A DNA stretch of 64,000 nt from contig CAJAIA010000006.1 of the NCBI GenBank assembly GCA_903939735.1, positions 1-64,000 on the forward strand, written 5' to 3'. Both the position numbers and the translations under genes were made by a program. Shown here piece by piece: positions 1 to 8,161 of this stretch; the stretch's first letter is position 1; each line of letters starts with the position of its first letter. The DNA is from an uncultured Ignavibacteria bacterium. GTDB lineage: Bacteria > Bacteroidota > Ignavibacteria > Kapaibacteriales > Kapaibacteriaceae. Under the pieces are notes generated by a model, which saw nothing but the letters and a program-made list of their open reading frames with translations, was not told the origin of the DNA and did no database searches.

Positions 1-192
1 ATGAACATCAGCGTTGTCAGCACATCTGGTGCTACAGTTGCTGCCTTCACACACGAAGGTGTCGAAGCTGGTGGATCGATCCGTTGGAACGGTCGTGATG
101 CTGCTGGATCACTCGTTGCTTCTGGCACCTACACGATGATCATTCGCTACGGCGAGAACATCGTGACGATTCCGCTCACAATTGTGAAGTAA
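1..192 (+). CDS. C-terminal end of a T9SS-sorted exported protein (5' end outside window)
   Basis: Only the last 63 codons are visible and the reading frame is open to the window edge, so this is the tail of a longer gene. The visible part is a small beta-sandwich of the FlgD-like / T9SS type A sorting type: GGSIRWNGRDAAG, then LVASGTYTMII, ending in a short hydrophobic strand and a final lysine. In this family the tail directs a Sec-exported protein through the Por (type IX) outer-membrane secretion system and is removed or linked to a surface glycolipid. The same tail type recurs in other proteins of this window. A strong terminator follows. The catalytic or binding part of the protein is not visible. 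Confidence 0.7.
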   Translation: MNISVVSTSGATVAAFTHEGVEAGGSIRWNGRDAAGSLVASGTYTMIIRYGENIVTIPLTIVK

Positions 193-213
193 ACCGAGTA
201 GACATAGATCGAT

Positions 214-250
214 AAAAGGGTGTCGTGCTTCTGCACGACACCCTTTTTCT
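214..250 (+). terminator. Rho-independent terminator after the T9SS protein
   Basis: A 15-bp stem (AAAAGGGTGTCGTGC at 214-228 pairing with 233-247), a four-base TTCT loop and a run of five T (244-248) form a textbook intrinsic terminator. Its T-run abuts the -33 element proposed for ispD. Confidence 0.92.
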
Positions 251-280
251 TTGTAGGTGGTGGAGTGAGCTATATCTTCG
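250..280 (+). promoter_or_regulatory. Candidate Bacteroidota-type promoter for ispD
   Basis: TTTG at 250-253, a 19-base spacer, then TATCTTCG at 273-280. The known Bacteroidota consensus is TTTG at -33 and TAnnTTTG at -7, with about 19-21 bases between. The -7 box ends only three bases before the ispD ATG, so transcription would begin at or next to the start codon, giving a leaderless message. No Shine-Dalgarno sequence lies at a useful distance. Confidence 0.45.
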
Positions 281-283
281 AGC

Positions 284-997
284 ATGACTTCTTCAAAGCC
301 CGGTAGGGCGATCATTATACCAGCGGCTGGCTCTGGAACTCGTTTTCAGAGTGCTCTGCCTAAGCAGTTTCACACGCTGGGTAGTGATCCTATCCTGGTG
401 CACACTCTACGAACAGCTTGCGCTGTGTCGGATGTTGGAACGATATCGATCGGTGTTCAGGGTGACATCGATCAGATGTACCTTCAACTTCGGGGTTGGG
501 GCATCACCGACGCACGCATACAGGTGTACGAGGGTGCAGAAGAGCGACAACTCACGGTGCTGAAGGGTCTGCAGCATTGGTCTATGAACAACGTTGATGC
601 CGACGGCGTTGTGCTCGTGCATGATGCCGTGCGTCCGTTAGCAACCGTCGACCTTTGGGAGCGCGTTGCGATAGCAGCTGAGCAACACGGAGCTGCTGTT
701 CCGTTTCTACCTATGGCAGATACGGTAAAGATGGTATCTGATGGTGTCGTGGAACGTACGCTTGATCGATCACGTCTTGTTCGTGTGCAGACACCGCAGG
801 GCTTTCGGATATCGGTTCTCCGGTCGTCGTATGAGCATGCCGTTCGCGAAGGATTGTCGCTCACCGATTGTTCATCCGCGGTGGAACTATCAGGTCACAC
901 GGTACATTTGGTACCAGGTGAGGAAGTGAATTTTAAGATCACCACGCCGTATGATCTTGCTATAGCAGAGATCATTGTTGCGAACTTCTCGCGTTGA
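284..997 (+). CDS. ispD: 2-C-methyl-D-erythritol 4-phosphate cytidylyltransferase
   Basis: Third step of the MEP isoprenoid pathway: transfers CMP from CTP to 2-C-methyl-D-erythritol 4-phosphate in the cytoplasm. The 237-residue length is normal for the family. The N-terminal nucleotide-binding signature IIIPAAGSGTRF with downstream PKQF is present, as are VLVHDAVRPL near the middle and TPQGF further on, all IspD hallmarks. No IspF domain is fused. The ATG at 284 puts the signature about seven residues in, as in homologues. It is followed by a short gap and the DUF2795 gene, whose promoter seems to overlap the ispD stop. No other MEP gene is in the window. Confidence 0.93.
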   Translation: MTSSKPGRAIIIPAAGSGTRFQSALPKQFHTLGSDPILVHTLRTACAVSDVGTISIGVQGDIDQMYLQLRGWGITDARIQVYEGAEERQLTVLKGLQHWSMNNVDADGVVLVHDAVRPLATVDLWERVAIAAEQHGAAVPFLPMADTVKMVSDGVVERTLDRSRLVRVQTPQGFRISVLRSSYEHAVREGLSLTDCSSAVELSGHTVHLVPGEEVNFKITTPYDLAIAEIIVANFSR

Positions 998-1007
998 GTT
1001 ATATTCG
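977..1007 (+). promoter_or_regulatory. Candidate Bacteroidota-type promoter for the DUF2795 gene
   Basis: GTTG at 977-980, exactly 19 bases, then TATATTCG at 1000-1007. The -33 element lies within the end of ispD and the -7 box lies just after its stop. It would leave a leader of about 35 bases containing AAGGA at 1035-1039 ahead of the ATG at 1047. Confidence 0.45.
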
Positions 1008-1046
1008 CGCCGCAACTGTTAACCAACAAATCGTAAGGATCCTCCC

Positions 1047-1286
1047 ATGTTTTGGACGCCCGAATTAGCCTCGTATCTCGAGGATGCCCCTTGGCCGGCC
1101 ACCAAGGAGGAGCTCATTGATTATTGTAATCGTACTGGAGCACCACTACAGGTGATCGACAACCTGTTGGAGCTTGAAGAGTCAGACGAGATCACGTATG
1201 AAGGTATCGAAGATTTGTGGCCTGAATATGAAGCCGCATCGGATGATATGTTCTTCAGCGAAGATGACGATCAGTACGACTCCTAA
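1047..1286 (+). CDS. DUF2795 family small acidic protein
   Basis: A 79-residue acidic protein. The core YLEDAPWPATKEELIDYC, then RTGAP and a Glu/Asp-rich stretch ending LWPEYE, matches the DUF2795 pattern of a single small helical domain common in Bacteroidota, where a longer form precedes a DDxFF-type acidic tail. The function of the family is unknown to me. The last residues (EDDDQYDS) are almost all acidic or polar. An AAGGA Shine-Dalgarno sits seven bases before the ATG. It is followed by a strong hairpin and then the Omp85 gene, so it may be transcribed alone. Confidence 0.8.
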   Translation: MFWTPELASYLEDAPWPATKEELIDYCNRTGAPLQVIDNLLELEESDEITYEGIEDLWPEYEAASDDMFFSEDDDQYDS

Positions 1287-1314
1287 TCTGAGTAACCCAT
1301 CAGAACGCAGTTTT

Positions 1315-1347
1315 AACGCCCTTTTGAAGCCCCTTCAGAAGGGCGTT
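1315..1347 (+). other. 15-bp stem-loop between the DUF2795 and Omp85 genes
   Basis: AACGCCCTTTTGAAG (1315-1329), loop CCC, then CTTCAGAAGGGCGTT (1333-1347) pair along the full 15 bp with one G-U pair. No T-run follows, so it is not a classic terminator on either strand. It ends exactly where the most upstream possible GTG start of the Omp85 gene begins, and would bury that start's weak Shine-Dalgarno (AGAAGGG). Confidence 0.7.
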
Positions 1348-3708
1348 GTGCATACGGGAGGGCCTTCGTGCGGTATCTTGCGCCAAGTGTTCGGCTTTCA
1401 CGTATATGGCTCTGTAGTCCTGCGCTCCGTGTTGATTGGGGTGCTAGGGCTTTTTGCATTCTCGGTCGCTAGTGCCCAAGTCTCGTATCGCGACAGCGTT
1501 GTGCGTGCAGGTGAGCGATCGAAGGTGTTTAATCTCGACGAACTTCAACAAGTAGAGTTTGTTGGTTGCGTGGTAACTACACCTCTTGAGTTGACGGGTG
1601 TTATATCGTCTATACCAAGTGAACTAACAATCACACGTCAGCTTACTCTTTACTTCGAAGAGAACTTGCGTCGAAATCCGGCTACGCCTAAAGTGATCAT
1701 TGATCGCTTGGATGGGATTCGACAGGATCTGGTGAATGAACTTCGATACTTCAATGCAGAAACTGCATCTGGTGATAGTTTATCGCTTCTCACCTACCTG
1801 GATCAAAATGGGTTTCACAATGCACGTGTTACGTACACATTTGCCCAAGACTCGTCAACATCAAAGAACACGCTGACATTTCACATCGACGAGGGTAAAC
1901 GGGCCACGGTAGACACGATAGCAATCGCGGGACTTGAAAACTTAGACGCAGATATGGCGGCGAAGGCTCGCGCGGCATTCCGTTTTCGACAAAATTCTCC
2001 GTTTAGTGAAGCTGAGATCGAATCTAGTGTTCGATCTGTTGTGGAGGTCCTTCATAACAACGGGTACTTTAAAGCCACCTACAGACCACCAATTGTTGGT
2101 TTGTCGGAAGATGGTGAACACGACACGGTAGTTGTTGTTATATCGCCTGGTAAACGCGTACGTGTTGACACGATCTTCTTCGCAGAGAACACGATGGGGT
2201 ATCCTGAGGTGAATCTCTCAACAAGGGGGCGACAACTTGATGTTGAGATTGGAGATTGGTACAGTCGACGAAAAGTTGAGCAGTCGAAGGCGAACTTGCT
2301 CTCGTTGAATACATTCGAGATCGTATTGATTGATACTGTGTCGGCTGACACCGTCCATAAGTATCAGTCGACTGATTCGACGATTGGTATTCGTGTGTTT
2401 ACACGTAACAGTAAGCCACACGATGTGGGTATGAATACAATCTTCTATCAGACAGCGGTCGACAACTTCCTCAATTTGGGAGTTGGTGCTACAGCGCAGT
2501 ATCGGAATGTCTTTGGTGGCGCACAGATAGCCTCAGTTACGTTGCAGTACGTCATCCAGGATGTTGCACGCTTGTCGCAAGGGCAACAACTTGAGACGGA
2601 AGCACTCGCCTCGTTGGTGTTAGCGTGGCCAAACATCGGACGCTTGTTTGATCAGCGATTTGGTATTCAAACGTCGACCTATTACTCGCAGCGACAACTT
2701 GTGAATCCGTTTCGCCTCGAGTCGGCTGGGTTCAACGTTCTTGCTCCGATTAAGCTCTATGCGTATACGTTTCTCACCAACATCGATATCAATCTGAGCA
2801 TCGAACGTCAGGTTCCGCGAAACTTCCAGGGGACGCTGAATCAGGCATTGGGTGATGCCACAACACCGGAAGACACAGCATACGTGCTGAGTACATTCAA
2901 CCAGTTTCTGGTGTTGGATTCGTACTTACAACGCAACAATACATTCTTCACGGGATTGAATGCGGGTGTCACACTTAGTGGTGATCACCGCGACAATCCT
3001 ATCAATCCACGACGCGGTACCTTTTCGAGTTTTTCGGTTGAGTGGGGTTGGGGTGCTGGTAAGTACGTGCGCGGACAAGCCTTCTTGTCGTCTGCGTTTC
3101 CTTTAGGTTCTCGTCTCACAGGTGCAACAAAGATCAAGTTGGGTCATATCCAACTGCTTGATTTTGCCCGAAATGACTCGCTCCGCAACAACACGTATGT
3201 TCCTCTCGAACGTCAGTTCTTCGCTGGCGGACCAGCAAGTATCCGTTCGTATCCGTCGCGTCTCCTACATGATCCGCGCTCTGGTACAATCACCAACCAA
3301 GCTGGTGAACAAGACTACGTTCTCGCGAATGTGATTGGAAGCGGATCGTTGGTCGAACTGGGATTTGAACTTCGCTATACATTCGAACGTCCACGTGGTA
3401 TCAACGACCTCGTTGCATCGATGATTGAGCGAAGCGGAGTCACATTCTTTACAGATATCGGCAACGCCTTCAACCGCTTCACAACAGATCTCTACGGCTC
3501 TGCGCAGCTAGAAGACTTCTATAAAGGTAGCGTAGTGGCTATGGGCCTAGGGTATAGGTTTGAAACGCCTGTTGGTCCGTTCCGGGTAGACTATGCGACG
3601 AGCGTATACGACCCTCTTCGCCCTACGGATAAGTGGATTGTAGGACGGCGTGGTGTGATGAACACCGGTAACTGGCAGTTAAGTATTGGTCTGGGCCACG
3701 CGTTCTAA
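1348..3708 (+). CDS. Omp85-family outer membrane assembly protein (BamA/TamA-like)
   Basis: An outer-membrane beta-barrel of the Omp85 superfamily, which inserts barrel proteins into the outer membrane. A signal peptide with core LIGVLGLFAFSVASAQ leads to a periplasmic part. There, POTRA-like units are visible by their pattern (a GFHNARVTY strand, a GNG-type HNNGYFKATY strand, FHIDEGKRATV and ISPGKRVRVDTI). The C-terminal half is the barrel, with the family signature GGPASIRSYPSR (RGF/RGY position) and a final GYRFETPVGPFRVDYA strand region. The start is uncertain: GTG 1348, TTG 1378 and GTG 1387 are in frame. The best Shine-Dalgarno (GGGAGGG, 1356-1362) fits none of them well. With start 1348 it has 786 residues. 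Whether it is the essential BamA or a TamA-like paralogue cannot be decided here. Confidence 0.82.
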   Translation: MHTGGPSCGILRQVFGFHVYGSVVLRSVLIGVLGLFAFSVASAQVSYRDSVVRAGERSKVFNLDELQQVEFVGCVVTTPLELTGVISSIPSELTITRQLTLYFEENLRRNPATPKVIIDRLDGIRQDLVNELRYFNAETASGDSLSLLTYLDQNGFHNARVTYTFAQDSSTSKNTLTFHIDEGKRATVDTIAIAGLENLDADMAAKARAAFRFRQNSPFSEAEIESSVRSVVEVLHNNGYFKATYRPPIVGLSEDGEHDTVVVVISPGKRVRVDTIFFAENTMGYPEVNLSTRGRQLDVEIGDWYSRRKVEQSKANLLSLNTFEIVLIDTVSADTVHKYQSTDSTIGIRVFTRNSKPHDVGMNTIFYQTAVDNFLNLGVGATAQYRNVFGGAQIASVTLQYVIQDVARLSQGQQLETEALASLVLAWPNIGRLFDQRFGIQTSTYYSQRQLVNPFRLESAGFNVLAPIKLYAYTFLTNIDINLSIERQVPRNFQGTLNQALGDATTPEDTAYVLSTFNQFLVLDSYLQRNNTFFTGLNAGVTLSGDHRDNPINPRRGTFSSFSVEWGWGAGKYVRGQAFLSSAFPLGSRLTGATKIKLGHIQLLDFARNDSLRNNTYVPLERQFFAGGPASIRSYPSRLLHDPRSGTITNQAGEQDYVLANVIGSGSLVELGFELRYTFERPRGINDLVASMIERSGVTFFTDIGNAFNRFTTDLYGSAQLEDFYKGSVVAMGLGYRFETPVGPFRVDYATSVYDPLRPTDKWIVGRRGVMNTGNWQLSIGLGHAF

Positions 3709-3718
3709 AGCACGTGCC

Positions 3719-4591
3719 TTATAAGCAACCTACGACGACGTTACCCGATCCGTCGATTGACGCGCGATACATCCCAGATGTCGAGAACGGCATCGCTACT
3801 GTTCCACGGTGATCGACCGCTATCATGCCCCCTGACCCACCAAGGTTGACTATTTCGGTGAGTATGGTGCCAGCAGCAGTTGATATGTGTTCGCCGAGAA
3901 GTTCAACGCGTGCCAGCACACGTGAAGCAGCACTCGTGCGAAGAAAGTACTCGCCTATTCCTGTGCATGATACACCACCGAGTCGGGCACGTGCATATGT
4001 GCCTGCGCCAATGATAGGAGCATCCCCTACTCGACCAGCTCGCTTTCGGAGTGTTCCACCTGTTGATGTGGCGGCGACAATCTCGCCGTGTTGATCCAAC
4101 ACAACAGCGCCAACAGTTCCCGTCGATGGAAGTGCTGCTCCTACTTCATCGCATGGAACAAAGTACGAGAAGTCCACAACGGGTATTCCAGCATCACGGA
4201 TTAACACGTCTGCTTCTGCACCAACCATCAACACTTGCGATGTGTGCTCCATCACATAACGGGCTACATCAATGGGATTCTTCGGACTACGAACTGCAGC
4301 TACCGAACCTGCAGCATGATCACTTGCGCGCATAATTGATGCGTCAAGCTCGACGTATCCTTTGTCGTTAGGTGAAGATCCCTTGCCAGCATGGAAGTAT
4401 CCGACATCTTCGAGGGCACGAACACACACGCTTGCAACATCCAATGCAGAGCAACCATCACGTAGCATGGTGTGCCAGGATCGTATGCCCTCGTCAAGAA
4501 ATTTGTGTGCTTCCTCGAGTCGTCCCGTTCCGCTGTATCGTGCGAGATTACCCGCACCCCCATGCACTGCGATCGCTACAGGACGTTGCAT
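3719..4591 (-). CDS. Isoaspartyl peptidase / L-asparaginase (Ntn hydrolase)
   Basis: A type 2 asparaginase family protein of 290 residues, expected to cleave beta-aspartyl peptides or asparagine after autocatalytic cleavage. The N terminus AIAVHGGAGN and the mid-protein STGTVGAVVLD are family signatures. The cleavage would free Thr159 of GTVGAV as nucleophile, giving an alpha chain of about 158 and a beta chain of about 132 residues. The ATSTGG loop downstream matches the substrate-binding site. No signal peptide, so cytoplasmic. Its ATG overlaps the coaX stop by one base (TAATG), so the two are translationally coupled in a leftward operon birA-coaX-this gene. It ends ten bases from the convergent Omp85 gene. 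Confidence 0.87.
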   Translation of the reverse strand: MQRPVAIAVHGGAGNLARYSGTGRLEEAHKFLDEGIRSWHTMLRDGCSALDVASVCVRALEDVGYFHAGKGSSPNDKGYVELDASIMRASDHAAGSVAAVRSPKNPIDVARYVMEHTSQVLMVGAEADVLIRDAGIPVVDFSYFVPCDEVGAALPSTGTVGAVVLDQHGEIVAATSTGGTLRKRAGRVGDAPIIGAGTYARARLGGVSCTGIGEYFLRTSAASRVLARVELLGEHISTAAGTILTEIVNLGGSGGMIAVDHRGTVAMPFSTSGMYRASIDGSGNVVVGCL

Positions 4592-5424
4592 TACGAGAGG
4601 ATCTTTCCAATGATGGCGTCTTGGAGATCAACATTCTTCGCCGCTGCCAACAACACGAGAATACCGTCGGTAACCATGTGTTGATGGTACACAACGTTGA
4701 AGCCGCGCTCCGTGAGAGCATCGACGACTTGTTGCGATTCACCACCACTGATGACAATAGGAGCTGTCTTAACGTTGATGGTGTTCTTGAGTATCGACTC
4801 TATGGTTTGTTGTACACCTCCAACAACCGATGCGGTAATACCAGCCATCAGACATTGTTGTGTGTTGATGCCGATGTGGCTAACAGGAGGTGTGTACTTC
4901 ATCTCTGGAATGGCAGCTGTTTGTTTCGCTAGTCCAAAGAGCTGCGTGGAAATCCCCGCGAAGACGACGCCTCCGAGGAAGTGATTGTCTTTATCGACAG
5001 CATTGACTGTTACAGCTGTTCCACAGTCGACAGTAACAAGTGGTGGGTCTGCCTTTGTCATAGCGCCAATTGTTCCGAGCATGCGATCAATGCCAGCGTT
5101 CTCAACCTTCCCAAGTGACAGAATTGAATCGTTCCGCATCAACAACTGGTGAGCATTCAGGACCAAGTGACCTGGAATGCGTTGAAGGACTTTTACGATT
5201 GCAGTTGTTTGCTTTGGGTTGACACTCGACAATCCGATGAGATAGCGCTTTGAGACATGGTCACGGAAGTGATGCTGTACATTCTTCTTCCATTCCTTGT
5301 CATACGGAAACGACAAGAACACATCGTCGTGGTGAATCTTCACGCGGCTATTGCCAACATCAATCGCGGCAATACCATACTCAACACCGTTGAGTTCAAT
5401 CTTCGTATCGTAGAGTGTCGCCAT
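4591..5424 (-). CDS. coaX: Type III pantothenate kinase
   Basis: Phosphorylates pantothenate, the first step of coenzyme A synthesis. 277 residues. IAAIDVGNSRVKI holds the phosphate-1 aspartate motif, GIDRMLGTIGA matches the pantothenate-site GxDR motif, and VTVDCGTAVTVNAV with the following FLGGVVFAGI are the remaining ASKHA-fold CoaX motifs. The N terminus is about 17 residues longer than in many CoaX proteins. The ATG at 5424 lies inside the end of birA (29-base overlap), as in many bacteria where birA and coaX are adjacent. This supports both calls and a shared cofactor operon. Confidence 0.92.
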   Translation of the reverse strand: MATLYDTKIELNGVEYGIAAIDVGNSRVKIHHDDVFLSFPYDKEWKKNVQHHFRDHVSKRYLIGLSSVNPKQTTAIVKVLQRIPGHLVLNAHQLLMRNDSILSLGKVENAGIDRMLGTIGAMTKADPPLVTVDCGTAVTVNAVDKDNHFLGGVVFAGISTQLFGLAKQTAAIPEMKYTPPVSHIGINTQQCLMAGITASVVGGVQQTIESILKNTINVKTAPIVISGGESQQVVDALTERGFNVVYHQHMVTDGILVLLAAAKNVDLQDAIIGKILS

Positions 5425-6130
5425 CGCTGATGATCCGCTCGGTTCGTGTCAAAATGTGTTCTGCGTGAAGTCGTCCATCGTCCCCGAGATTACGTATTCG
5501 CCACAATCCATCTTCGCCATTGATTCTAAATCGTGTAGTGGAGGGGGCGAGTTCTTTTACCCACTGAGAAGATAGCTCTGATGAGCTCAAGTCAAGAGTC
5601 GCTGCAATCATGTTCTGTAGGACATGAAGCACGTGTTCAACCACAACACCATTTCCGATACGGCATAGAGACGTACATGGTTGATCGATAGTCTCTGGAA
5701 AGACAGTTTGTTCAACATTGATTCCGACACCGATGATCGTTGTCGTACAGGTGATGCCGAGAAACTCGTGCTCAACGAGTACTCCTGAAATCTTTGACCA
5801 ACGATTTCCTTCGAGAGCGTGCACGTCGTTAGGGTACTTTAGACGAAGTTGTGCTGATGGAACTAGTGCCCTGATCGTTTCTAACACAGCTAGTGCGCCA
5901 CGCGCCATGTAGAGAGGTAGTTCGTGGTGTGCTGGAGGGATTGGGTGGCGGATGCCAAATGAACAGTAAACGTTCTTGTGTTCGTCGCCGTGCCATACTT
6001 TGCCATTTCGACCTCGACCAGATGTCTGATGCTCAGCCGACACAACAACATATGGGTGTTGCGTCAACAACTCTTTGGCATAGTCATTGGTTGAACTAAC
6101 AGTCTGGAGATGGATCGTGTACGGTTGCAT
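5396..6130 (-). CDS. birA: Biotin-[acetyl-CoA-carboxylase] ligase
   Basis: Activates biotin with ATP and attaches it to a lysine of biotin carboxyl carrier proteins. The catalytic domain starts almost at once (TVSSTNDYAKELL), followed by the biotinyl-AMP loop SGRGRNGKVWHG, then LRLKYPNDV and KISGVLVE. The helix-turn-helix repressor domain of E. coli BirA is absent, so this is a ligase only. I chose ATG 6130 because it places the SSTN motif as in other short BirA proteins. An in-frame ATG at 6178 would add 16 residues without homology features. It heads the leftward birA-coaX-asparaginase operon and is divergent from mnmE. Confidence 0.9.
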   Translation of the reverse strand: MQPYTIHLQTVSSTNDYAKELLTQHPYVVVSAEHQTSGRGRNGKVWHGDEHKNVYCSFGIRHPIPPAHHELPLYMARGALAVLETIRALVPSAQLRLKYPNDVHALEGNRWSKISGVLVEHEFLGITCTTTIIGVGINVEQTVFPETIDQPCTSLCRIGNGVVVEHVLHVLQNMIAATLDLSSSELSSQWVKELAPSTTRFRINGEDGLWRIRNLGDDGRLHAEHILTRTERIISDGDTLRYED

Positions 6131-6187
6131 GAATGTAAAAATGTTTACAACGTCTCTCGACAACATTTGCGTCTGCAATATTGCCTT

Positions 6188-7564
6188 ATGATGGGTGCTT
6201 CGATGGTTGATACCGACACAATCTGCGCACTGGCAACACCTCGTGGTGTAGCTGGATTAGCGGTTGTTCGTGTGAGTGGTCCCCGAGCGATAGAAGCATG
6301 CGAAATATTTTTCCAGGGTTCATTCAACCTGCAAGAAACACCCGGCTACACGATCAGGTACGGTTGGTGGCTGAATGACGATTCTCGAGTCGACTCTGTT
6401 ACGGTTTCAGTCTTTCGTTGCCCCCATTCGTATACAGGCGAGGATGTCGTTGAGATTGGATGTCACGGCGGATCCTTCACAAGCCAAGTGATCATTGATA
6501 GCCTGCTTTCGAATAATGTACGGCTTGCCAATCCAGGCGAGTTTACACGTCGAGCGTTCGTAAATCAGAAGCTAGACCTTACCCAAGCAGAGGCGGTGGC
6601 GGATATCATCCACGCAGAGTCTCTTGTTGGTGCCCAGACAGCCGCTCGGCAGCTTGCCGGTGGGTTCACAAGGCGAATCAAGCAGCTCAGGGAGGGCTTA
6701 CTAGATGTTATCGGTCTACTTGAGTTAGAGCTTGATTTTTCAGAAGAGGATGTCGAGTTCGTAGATCGTACTCGGCTTCGAACTCTTCTGTGTGACCTGG
6801 TAGCGGAGGTTGAGTTGTTGGGTGCATCAGCTCAGGGTGCTGAGATATTGCGGTCGGGGTTTCACATTGCGGTAGTAGGTTATCCAAATGCAGGTAAGAG
6901 CTCGCTCTTCAACGCATTGCTGCAACGTAGCCGTGCAATCGTAAGTGAAATTCCAGGTACAACTCGGGACTACATCCAGGAAACGATTCTGATTGACGGG
7001 TATTCGGTTCATCTCTCAGATACCGCCGGAATTCGTCAGACCGACGACATAATCGAACTTGAGGGCATTACCCTCACCCGATCCATCATCGAGCAGTCAG
7101 ATGCAGTTGTGGTTGTTAACGATGCATCGAATGGCTTTGAGCATTCAGATGGTTTGGTCGATGAAGTTCGCTCTGCGTTTCATGGTGTTCCAGTTGTAGT
7201 GCTGCAGAACAAGGTTGATTTGACACCTCGGCTGTTCGATACCAAACGACCTGAGAGTGAAATTCCATGTTCCGCCCACACAGGTGTTGGGCTTCAGAGC
7301 CTCCGCGAACGTATTGTGGGTATGATCACGTCGAAGACGGGTGGAGCCTCGGACGTACTTGTAAATGGACGTCAGGCGACGCTATTGGGTCTGATTTCTG
7401 CGAGTTTGAGCTCTGCTCGTGCAGCATTAGACCTTGGTCAGCCGGCAGACCTATTGGCGGTTGACATTCGGTCGGCTATTCGTCTCCTGGGAGACATCTC
7501 TGGTGAATCCTGGAACCCAGATGTACTTGATTCGGTCTTTTCTCGATTCTGTATCGGAAAGTGA
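6188..7564 (+). CDS. mnmE: tRNA uridine-5-carboxymethylaminomethyl synthesis GTPase MnmE
   Basis: With MnmG it builds the 5-carboxymethylaminomethyl group on U34 of several tRNAs. An N-terminal folate-binding domain begins DTICALATPRGVAGLAVVRV. The helical domain is interrupted by a G domain with G1 GYPNAGKSS, G2 TTRD, G3 DTAG and G4 NKVD. The chain ends in the diagnostic FCIGK with the catalytic-region cysteine. Length 458 is typical. Starts at 6188, 6191 or 6203 are possible; all keep the conserved N terminus. It is followed four bases later by an acetyltransferase gene and then, after two parS-like sites, by its partner mnmG. Confidence 0.95.
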   Translation: MMGASMVDTDTICALATPRGVAGLAVVRVSGPRAIEACEIFFQGSFNLQETPGYTIRYGWWLNDDSRVDSVTVSVFRCPHSYTGEDVVEIGCHGGSFTSQVIIDSLLSNNVRLANPGEFTRRAFVNQKLDLTQAEAVADIIHAESLVGAQTAARQLAGGFTRRIKQLREGLLDVIGLLELELDFSEEDVEFVDRTRLRTLLCDLVAEVELLGASAQGAEILRSGFHIAVVGYPNAGKSSLFNALLQRSRAIVSEIPGTTRDYIQETILIDGYSVHLSDTAGIRQTDDIIELEGITLTRSIIEQSDAVVVVNDASNGFEHSDGLVDEVRSAFHGVPVVVLQNKVDLTPRLFDTKRPESEIPCSAHTGVGLQSLRERIVGMITSKTGGASDVLVNGRQATLLGLISASLSSARAALDLGQPADLLAVDIRSAIRLLGDISGESWNPDVLDSVFSRFCIGK

Positions 7565-7568
7565 AGCC

Positions 7569-8084
7569 ATGATTGTTAGACCCCTTGAAATAGATGACTT
7601 CCCTGCCTTCCTTGATATCCAACGTGAGGCACTCGTGCAAGCACCCGAGGTGTTTGGCTCCGACTACGATTGGTTTGAGGGTCTGTCGATTCTATCGAAG
7701 GAACAGCGCTACGAGCGGTATCTCAACTACCCATATCAGTACATGTTAGGGGCGGTTGATGAGGATGGCCAGATTGTAGCGATGATCGGGTATTCTGGCA
7801 ATGAGACGTCGAAACTCCGTCACAAGGGCCGAATTTGGGGCCTATACGTGCGCACAGGGGCTCGGGGCAAGGGTTTGGCTACCACACTCGTCAAGTCTGT
7901 CCTTGAGGGCGCTAGAGAGGTTCTAGGGGTGGAACAAGTCCAGTTGGCCGTTAGCACCCAGAACGTTGCTACATACGGCCTTTACCTTCGATTGGGCTTT
8001 ACCGTCTACGGTACTGAGGTTGGAGCCATGAAGATTGGATCGTCGTACGTAGATGAATACTTGATGTCGAAGCATCTGGTGTAG
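7569..8084 (+). CDS. GNAT family N-acetyltransferase
   Basis: A 171-residue acetyl-CoA-dependent acyltransferase of the GNAT fold. IVRPLEIDDFPAFLDI is the usual first strand and helix. The acetyl-CoA pyrophosphate-binding loop is RGKGLATTLVKSV (Q/RxxGxG/A), and VQLAVSTQNVATYGLYLRLGF is the conserved C-terminal strand-helix. The substrate cannot be told from sequence. It begins four bases after the mnmE stop, so it is cotranscribed, and its stop codon is followed at once by a parS-like site. An insertion of an acetyltransferase between mnmE and mnmG suggests, but does not show, a role in protein or tRNA modification. Confidence 0.88.
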   Translation: MIVRPLEIDDFPAFLDIQREALVQAPEVFGSDYDWFEGLSILSKEQRYERYLNYPYQYMLGAVDEDGQIVAMIGYSGNETSKLRHKGRIWGLYVRTGARGKGLATTLVKSVLEGAREVLGVEQVQLAVSTQNVATYGLYLRLGFTVYGTEVGAMKIGSSYVDEYLMSKHLV

Positions 8085-8100
8085 TGTTCCACGTGAAACG
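8085..8100. other. parS-like centromere site 1
   Basis: TGTTCCACGTGAAACG matches the 16-bp chromosomal parS consensus TGTTNCACGTGAAACA at all but the last base. It begins at the base after the acetyltransferase stop codon. ParB would bind here in chromosome segregation. No parA or parB gene is in the window. Confidence 0.8.
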
Positions 8101-8145
8101 TTCCGGCTCTGGTTTTATCTGGTGATTCTCACCTTTTTGAAAATG

Positions 8146-8161
8146 TGTTCCACGTGAAACA
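8146..8161. other. parS-like centromere site 2
   Basis: TGTTCCACGTGAAACA is a full match to the parS consensus. It ends on the base before the mnmG ATG, lies 61 bases after site 1 in the same orientation, and replaces any Shine-Dalgarno sequence. parS sites near gidA (mnmG) are typical of origin-proximal regions in many bacteria. Confidence 0.87.

Noticed and set aside
1174..1347. N-terminal extension of the Omp85 protein from an upstream ATG
   Set aside because: It overlaps the DUF2795 gene in another frame and precedes the signal peptide, so it cannot be the start.
6131..6178. Longer birA from the ATG at 6178
   Set aside because: The 16 extra residues have no ligase features and would overlap the divergent mnmE leader.
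8101..8145. Third parS-like or palindromic site between the two parS sites
   Set aside because: The spacer has no ACGTG core.
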